A stretch of 64,000 bases of DNA from Flavobacteriales bacterium (lineage in GTDB: Bacteria > Bacteroidota > Bacteroidia > Flavobacteriales_F > PHOS-HE28): the NCBI GenBank assembly GCA_016710015.1, contig JADJLR010000008.1:248001-312000 (forward strand). Reading direction: 5' to 3'. This document shows, one piece after another, positions 60,599 through 64,000 of this stretch; position 1 is the first letter of the stretch, and each line of letters begins with the position of its first letter. The position numbers were made by a program, and so were the translations under genes. The notes under the pieces are model-generated. The model searched no databases and was not told the DNA's origin. It worked only from the letters and a program-made list of their open reading frames with translations.

Positions 60599-61363
60599 TT
60601 GAGTCAGGCAAAAGAAGCCCTAATTCGCAACTACTTCCGTGATCCGGTGGAGCACAGTTTGTGGCGCTCCTTTTATCCAGTGATCGCAGAATGGAACAGA
60701 CGACCCTATTTCAAGAACACGGCTTACTCATTGACCCTTGCTTCGAGCCGCTTCGCCTTCGCAGCCATGAGTTCAGCGGGTTTCACGACCGCACTGAAGC
60801 TTTGGCGTGCGGCCCAAGCCGAATTCATCGCTGATACCGAATACCACAGCCTTGGTGCCATTAGCACCAAACTACTAGAGTCTGGGGATGGTAAGGGCGC
60901 CGAACTTATTTGCGAGATGGCCGCACGAAGAGGACCTGTCATTGAAGCTGCGCTGAGATCGCAGGTGAATAAACGCATTGAGTTGAAGCGGGTGCTGGTG
61001 GAGAGTGGGTTGCCGTCTCTTTTGGAGGATGAGCGCTATAGGCCTTTAACACCTACGGAGCGATTGGGTGATACCCCGGTCAAATTGCAGACGACGAGTC
61101 AAGTGAGCGTCTTTGGTCCTCCTCGTTTCAAAGTGACAGTGAAGAGCCTGTATGATCCCGAAGAGCCCATTGACGGCTTCCGGTTGCTTTGTGACCATTT
61201 CCGCCGAGGATCCATCCGAAGCGAGCAGCACCGTACGATGCACGCGTTTGGGAAGGACTTCCTTCTCGGCATTTGTTCGATTGGTTCAAGAATGACCCGG
61301 AGCGTTGGGCAGAGTTCCAGCACTATCATCACCGCCAGTTGCACGGGGATCATGCGAGCATGA
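60599..61363 (+). CDS. DUF488-like protein, 5' part of a frameshifted gene
   Basis: 254 residues as read from a TTG start that overlaps an upstream TGA. Residues 1-170 have no recognised domain. From KVTVKSLYDPEEPIDGFRLL to HAFGKD it follows the DUF488/YeaO pattern (KxxYDPxxxxDGxRxLxDRxxxRG). After KD the frame goes on as FLLGICSIGSRMT, whereas the family expects LPSxxLxxWF. The needed residues (LPSRHLFDWFKNDPERW) are in the next frame. One base appears to be missing near 61257-61266. Confidence 0.6.
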   Translation: MSQAKEALIRNYFRDPVEHSLWRSFYPVIAEWNRRPYFKNTAYSLTLASSRFAFAAMSSAGFTTALKLWRAAQAEFIADTEYHSLGAISTKLLESGDGKGAELICEMAARRGPVIEAALRSQVNKRIELKRVLVESGLPSLLEDERYRPLTPTERLGDTPVKLQTTSQVSVFGPPRFKVTVKSLYDPEEPIDGFRLLCDHFRRGSIRSEQHRTMHAFGKDFLLGICSIGSRMTRSVGQSSSTIITASCTGIMRA

Positions 61364-61494
61364 CTCGATTCTTGAATCGCTTGCGCGGCGATTCACTCAC
61401 GTTGCTGCACTTGGATCGCGGCGAACTTTCGATCGCACAGTCCTTGCGGGAATATCTGGTAGAGCACTTCGGCGAGATGTTCTATTCGTCGTAG
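61273..61494 (+). CDS. DUF488-like protein, 3' part
   Basis: 73 residues: FDWFKNDPERWAEFQHYHHR, then LTLLHLDRGELSIAQSLREY and LVEHFGEMF. This is the C-terminal half of the DUF488 fold (WFxHDPxxWxxFxxxY), in frame with the segment beginning CTTCCTTCT at about 61259. With the preceding ORF it forms one interrupted gene. No independent start is evident. Confidence 0.6.
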   Translation: MFDWFKNDPERWAEFQHYHHRQLHGDHASMTRFLNRLRGDSLTLLHLDRGELSIAQSLREYLVEHFGEMFYSS

Positions 61495-61616
61495 GCGAAG
61501 CAGGGCAAATCAAAGATCGGGGATCTGCGGCAGGAGGATGAAGATGGCCCCTGCCATAGTCCAGATTCCGCAGGACTCACCTGATGCTCACTATACTTGC
61601 CTAAACATCATCACGA

Positions 61617-61877
61617 ATGAAAGCGGCACTGCTTGCTCTACTTTTCGCCGTGGCACTAGGTACTCAGGCTCAAGAGTGCTATGACCTCAGTGCTCGTTCC
61701 TCATGGGTAGGGGTTGTCTGCTTCAACGACGGCACTTTGACCATGCAAATGCAGGGTGCAACCTACAAGTTCTGCAATGTGCCTTTCGATACTTTCTCCG
61801 GCCTTGTTAACGCTGGTAGTCCAGGCACCTATTACGACCAGTACATCCGAGGTCGGTATCGTTGTTCGGGGTATTAA
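61617..61877 (+). CDS. Secreted KTSC-domain protein
   Basis: 86 residues: a signal peptide (residues 1-19, LLALLFAVALGTQAQ), then a KTSC-like domain (SSWVGVVCFNDGTLTMQMQG, YKFCNVPFDTFSGLVNAGSP, GTYYDQYIRGRYRC). KTSC domains bind or modify nucleic-acid or protein partners in other contexts and are mostly cytoplasmic; export here is notable. The conserved Lys of KTSC is not obvious, so the match is to fold pattern. Function unknown. Confidence 0.65.
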   Translation: MKAALLALLFAVALGTQAQECYDLSARSSWVGVVCFNDGTLTMQMQGATYKFCNVPFDTFSGLVNAGSPGTYYDQYIRGRYRCSGY

Positions 61878-61915
61878 GAAATGTACAAGTGCCCCATATA
61901 GCATACGGCACAAGC

Positions 61916-61975
61916 GGGTGCAAGGGTAGCCACAGGCTACACTCAGATAACGGCCACGCTACGCGCAGTTGAGCG
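61916..61975. repeat. Palindromic repeat, decayed copy C
   Basis: gggtgcaaggGTAGCCACAG with GCTAC, then actcagataacggccacgct and acgcgcagttgagcg. It retains the first palindrome of copies A and B (61926-61940) but has lost the second stem. Between the KTSC gene and the gene at 62015. Confidence 0.7.
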
Positions 61976-62014
61976 CGGACCATCTCAAGATTCGAACATG
62001 GCATTCAGACCTCC

Positions 62015-62236
62015 CTACCGATCCTTCGAGGTGTAAACGGGAGTGCCCATGATATACCAACGGTTCAATTCACCGGGAGGACGATTAACCCACAGAAAGC
62101 GCACCTCTTCCAAAATAAAATCGACATGCGAGCCGGACACTCTGCTACAACTCGTGCGGGATTGTTCACCCTCAACCTCGATAACGTACCAAGGTTGCTC
62201 GTGAGTTCCGATGTTTTCAATGTTTGTATTCATCAT
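62015..62236 (-). CDS. Hypothetical protein
   Basis: About 73 residues from the ATG at 62236. Reads MNTNIENIGTHEQPWYVIEV, then VSGSHVDFILEEVRFLWVNR and ends PVYTSKDR. Soluble, with no signal peptide or recognised domain. Included at low confidence because of its gene-like composition. Confidence 0.35.
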   Translation of the reverse strand: MMNTNIENIGTHEQPWYVIEVEGEQSRTSCSRVSGSHVDFILEEVRFLWVNRPPGELNRWYIMGTPVYTSKDR

Positions 62237-62299
62237 CCTGAGTTCTAATGGCAAAAATAACCTAGTGTTGGGTCGTTCGGTTCTAGCAATTTACCTACT

Positions 62300-62460
62300 C
62301 CGCACGTAGCCTTCAGATACGCGCGCCAACCTCAGACATTCCCCAGCAATTGGCGTAGCACCATGGATTCGTAATGACAGGTTAGCTACAGGCTAACGGC
62401 TTCCTATTCTCTTCGTTTGTAGCCGCAGGGAATGGGCAGAAGGCAACCACGCTGCGGTAA
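62300..62460. repeat. Palindromic repeat, decayed copy D
   Basis: Pieces such as CACGTAGCCTTCAGATACGC (62303-62322), GTTAGCTACAGGCTAAC (62381-62397), TTTGTAGCCGCAGGGAATGG and CAACCACGCTGCGGTAA resemble the order in copies A and B with many substitutions. This is the most degraded copy and fills most of the 214-bp gap before the gene at 62470. Confidence 0.55.
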
Positions 62461-62469
62461 TACAGGAGA

Positions 62470-62973
62470 TCAGTACGGCTCTGCTAATGATTTCACAGGT
62501 CCACCATGAAATTCAATCAAGCGGCTCAATGCGCGGCGCATCCTTTCCAGCATCCCATCTGAGTCGAATGACTTCTTGAGAATGACACAGTGCTTTGTGA
62601 TCGTTTCAATCTTGCCGTTTATTGATAAGATTGACTCGGTCTCCCCATTTGGTGCGATATGAAAGCAAAGCCAAACAACCTCTGGATATTGAACCAACGA
62701 GAGATACTCTACATCAGTAATGGTGATTCGCGCCGTACGCGTCTCCTGCGCACCAAACATGCCTGGCTGAGTCGAAAAGATGTACATCAGTCCACCCAAG
62801 TAAGAAACACTCTCTTCATTCTGTTGATAAAGCGAAATCTTGTCGGCTATCCATCGCTCCGTTTCCTCCAGTGAGGTGTTGTCAGTCGTTTGTCCGATAC
62901 AAGGATGCGCAACAAACCAAGTGGTAGCAAGCGCGATTACAACGCAAAAGAAGGGACAAGACGATGCTCTCAT
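62470..62973 (-). CDS. Secreted hypothetical protein
   Basis: 167 residues; signal peptide (residues 1-28, FFCVVIALATTWFVAHPCIG). The mature part is soluble (SLEETERWIADKISLYQQNE, ITITDVEYLSLVQYPEVVWL, TITKHCVILKKSFDSDGMLE). The charged helical end (LERMRRALSRLIEFHGGP) could be an interaction segment. No family recognised. A TACCTTCG box lies 20 nt upstream of the ATG at 62973. Confidence 0.6.
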   Translation of the reverse strand: MRASSCPFFCVVIALATTWFVAHPCIGQTTDNTSLEETERWIADKISLYQQNEESVSYLGGLMYIFSTQPGMFGAQETRTARITITDVEYLSLVQYPEVVWLCFHIAPNGETESILSINGKIETITKHCVILKKSFDSDGMLERMRRALSRLIEFHGGPVKSLAEPY

Positions 62974-62992
62974 TGCTGTGATTCATATAGAG

Positions 62993-63000
62993 CGAAGGTA
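62993..63000 (-). promoter_or_regulatory. Possible -7 box of the gene at 62470
   Basis: TACCTTCG on the coding strand, 7/8 of TAnnTTTG, identical to the box before the glycosyltransferase pair. Weak without a -33. Confidence 0.28.
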
Positions 63001-63041
63001 GCTGTCAGTATGCGGGACCTATGCAATTGGTCGTATAAAGC

Positions 63042-63073
63042 AGCGCAGGGCCCACTTCCGTGAGCCCTGCGCT
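63042..63073 (-). terminator. Hairpin terminator after nrdA
   Basis: AGCGCAGGGC pairs with GCCCTGCGCT (10 bp), with further CAC/GTG pairing, 23 bp beyond the nrdA stop on its strand. A strong GC-rich stem with a short T-rich tail on the coding strand. Confidence 0.7.
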
Positions 63074-63096
63074 TGTTTCATTTCATCGGTCAGACC

Positions 63097-64000
63097 CTAC
63101 CCCGAACACATCTCGCACCCCTCTGGATCATCCAGCGAGCAGGAGATCTCCGCTTGGGCTTGCGCCTGTTTGCTGAGGGTCTTCATGCGCTCGCCGTTCT
63201 GCTTTTCCACGGCGGTCACAGGCAAGTCATTCTCTTCTACCTCGGTTTCCACTTCCTCTTCTACCAGGGTAGCGGCCGGTGCTTTGGTGGCAACAGGTGG
63301 TGTGGCCTTCTCGGCTTTGGCCGGCGTTGCTTTGGTGGGCTCGCTCAATTTGCTCTTGTCCACCGTGAACTTGATGGCGTCGGTAGCGGCCTTGGTGCGC
63401 AGGTAGTACATGCCGGTCTTCAGGCCCGCCTTCCAGCTGTAGAAGTGCATGCTGGTGAGCTTGCCGAAGTTGGCGTTCTCCATGAAGATGTTGAGGCTCT
63501 GGCTCTGGCAGATGTAGGCGCCCCGGTCCGCAGCCATGTCGATGATCACCTTCTGGCTGATCTCCCAAGCGGTCTTGTACAGGTCCTTCAGGTTCTGTGG
63601 GATCTCTGGGATGTTGGCCACGCTGCCGTTCGCGGCGATGATCTTGTTCTTGAGGTCTTCTCCCCAGAGGCTCAACTTCACGAGGTCGCGCAGCAGGTAC
63701 TTGTTCACCACCACGAATTCGCCGCTCAATACACGGCGGGTGTAGATGTTGCTGGTGTAGGGTTCGAAGCACTCGTTGTTGCCGAGGATCTGCGCGGTGC
63801 TGGCCGTGGGCATCGGTGCCAGCAGCAGGCTGTTGCGCGCGCCGTGTTTCTTCACTTCCTCGCGCAGCACGTCCCATTCCCAGCGGTCGCTCGGTTTCAC
63901 GCCCCACATGTCGAACTGGAACACGCCTTCGCTCACGGGACTGCCTTCGTAGGTTTCGTACGGGCCTTCTTCTTTCGCAAGGTCCTTGCTGGCGGTGAGT
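63097..64000 (-). CDS. nrdA: Ribonucleoside-diphosphate reductase large subunit (partial)
   Basis: C-terminal about 300 residues; the frame continues unbroken past the right edge, so the gene is cut by the window and is not a 279-residue protein starting at the GTG at 63936. Recognisable: LLLAPMPTASTAQILGNNEC (active-site Cys region), FEPYTSNIYTRRVLSGEFVV, MHFYSWKAGLKTGMYYLRT, then a lineage-specific Ala/Lys/Glu-rich spacer and the redox swinging arm EISCSLDDPEGCEMCSG with the CxxC pair. Reduces ribonucleotides; re-reduced by thioredoxin. The spacer between barrel and tail is unusually long and charged. Confidence 0.95.
   Translation of the reverse strand, partial: LTASKDLAKEEGPYETYEGSPVSEGVFQFDMWGVKPSDRWEWDVLREEVKKHGARNSLLLAPMPTASTAQILGNNECFEPYTSNIYTRRVLSGEFVVVNKYLLRDLVKLSLWGEDLKNKIIAANGSVANIPEIPQNLKDLYKTAWEISQKVIIDMAADRGAYICQSQSLNIFMENANFGKLTSMHFYSWKAGLKTGMYYLRTKAATDAIKFTVDKSKLSEPTKATPAKAEKATPPVATKAPAATLVEEEVETEVEENDLPVTAVEKQNGERMKTLSKQAQAQAEISCSLDDPEGCEMCSG

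Noticed and set aside
60354..60602. 82-residue frame between the membrane protein and the DUF488-like gene
   Set aside because: No domain or signal peptide and odd composition; may be part of a damaged gene, but nothing supports it as a protein.

Overview
The window is chromosomal DNA from a high-GC member of the Bacteroidota, possibly near Flavobacteriales; the exact lineage cannot be fixed from sequence alone. The evidence is at least six cargo proteins ending in type IX secretion (T9SS) type-A sorting tails, a fused DAHP synthase/chorismate mutase, a fused MurF/alanine racemase, a DUF4271 gene, weak Shine-Dalgarno signals, and several promoter-like TAnnTTTG boxes. Both ends are cut inside ordinary chromosome: the last gene, nrdA, runs off the right edge. 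No rRNA, tRNA, CRISPR array, prophage or defence island was found.

Layout. 0-5.7 kb: beta-carbonic anhydrase, a DUF2490 protein, an AraC regulator divergent from a membrane protein/diheme cytochrome c pair, and a Gre-like factor. 5.7-6.5 kb: a decayed toxin-antitoxin module, with Doc-type toxin and antitoxin each carrying an in-frame stop and the antitoxin also split by a 215-bp repeat with terminal inverted repeats. 6.5-17 kb: a TolB/TPR protein, a tag-fdhD-grpB-yciI-like operon, a delta-60-repeat surface protein, and molybdenum-cofactor genes moeA-mobA next to a moaA reduced to its two ends. 17-31.7 kb: large secreted proteins (FG-GAP/UnbV, tricorn-type protease, M28 peptidase), aroG/chorismate mutase, a second 215-bp repeat directly upstream of a diheme cytochrome lipoprotein, and rsmI. 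31.8-41.3 kb: tdk-murF/alr, a frameshifted T9SS protein, a subtilase-like T9SS protein, and two LPS-type glycosyltransferases. 41.3-46.7 kb: a compact leftward operon DUF4271-hemD-rnpA-yidD-ctp-O-antigen ligase. 46.9-55.2 kb: a glutaryl-CoA-dehydrogenase-like enzyme, a response regulator whose phospho-acceptor Asp is Glu, an MBOAT/SGNH-like acylation pair and a YejK-type nucleoid protein. 55.3-63 kb: an accessory stretch with an IS200-like REP-associated transposase between matching palindrome pairs, at least four scattered copies of the related repeat in successive stages of decay, a second hairpin family, small secreted proteins, an HTH gene and a frameshifted DUF488-like gene. 63.1 kb to the end: the C-terminal part of nrdA.

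Together the genes describe a heterotrophic, cell-surface-oriented bacterium with many secreted or surface-anchored proteins, LPS and O-acetylation functions, and ordinary housekeeping enzymes. I see no complete, clearly new multi-gene system. The strongest leads for undescribed biology are the 215-bp element with 4-bp target duplications and internal hairpins (two copies, one interrupting an antitoxin gene), the transposase with its palindrome family, and several proteins that lack an expected catalytic or phospho-acceptor residue.
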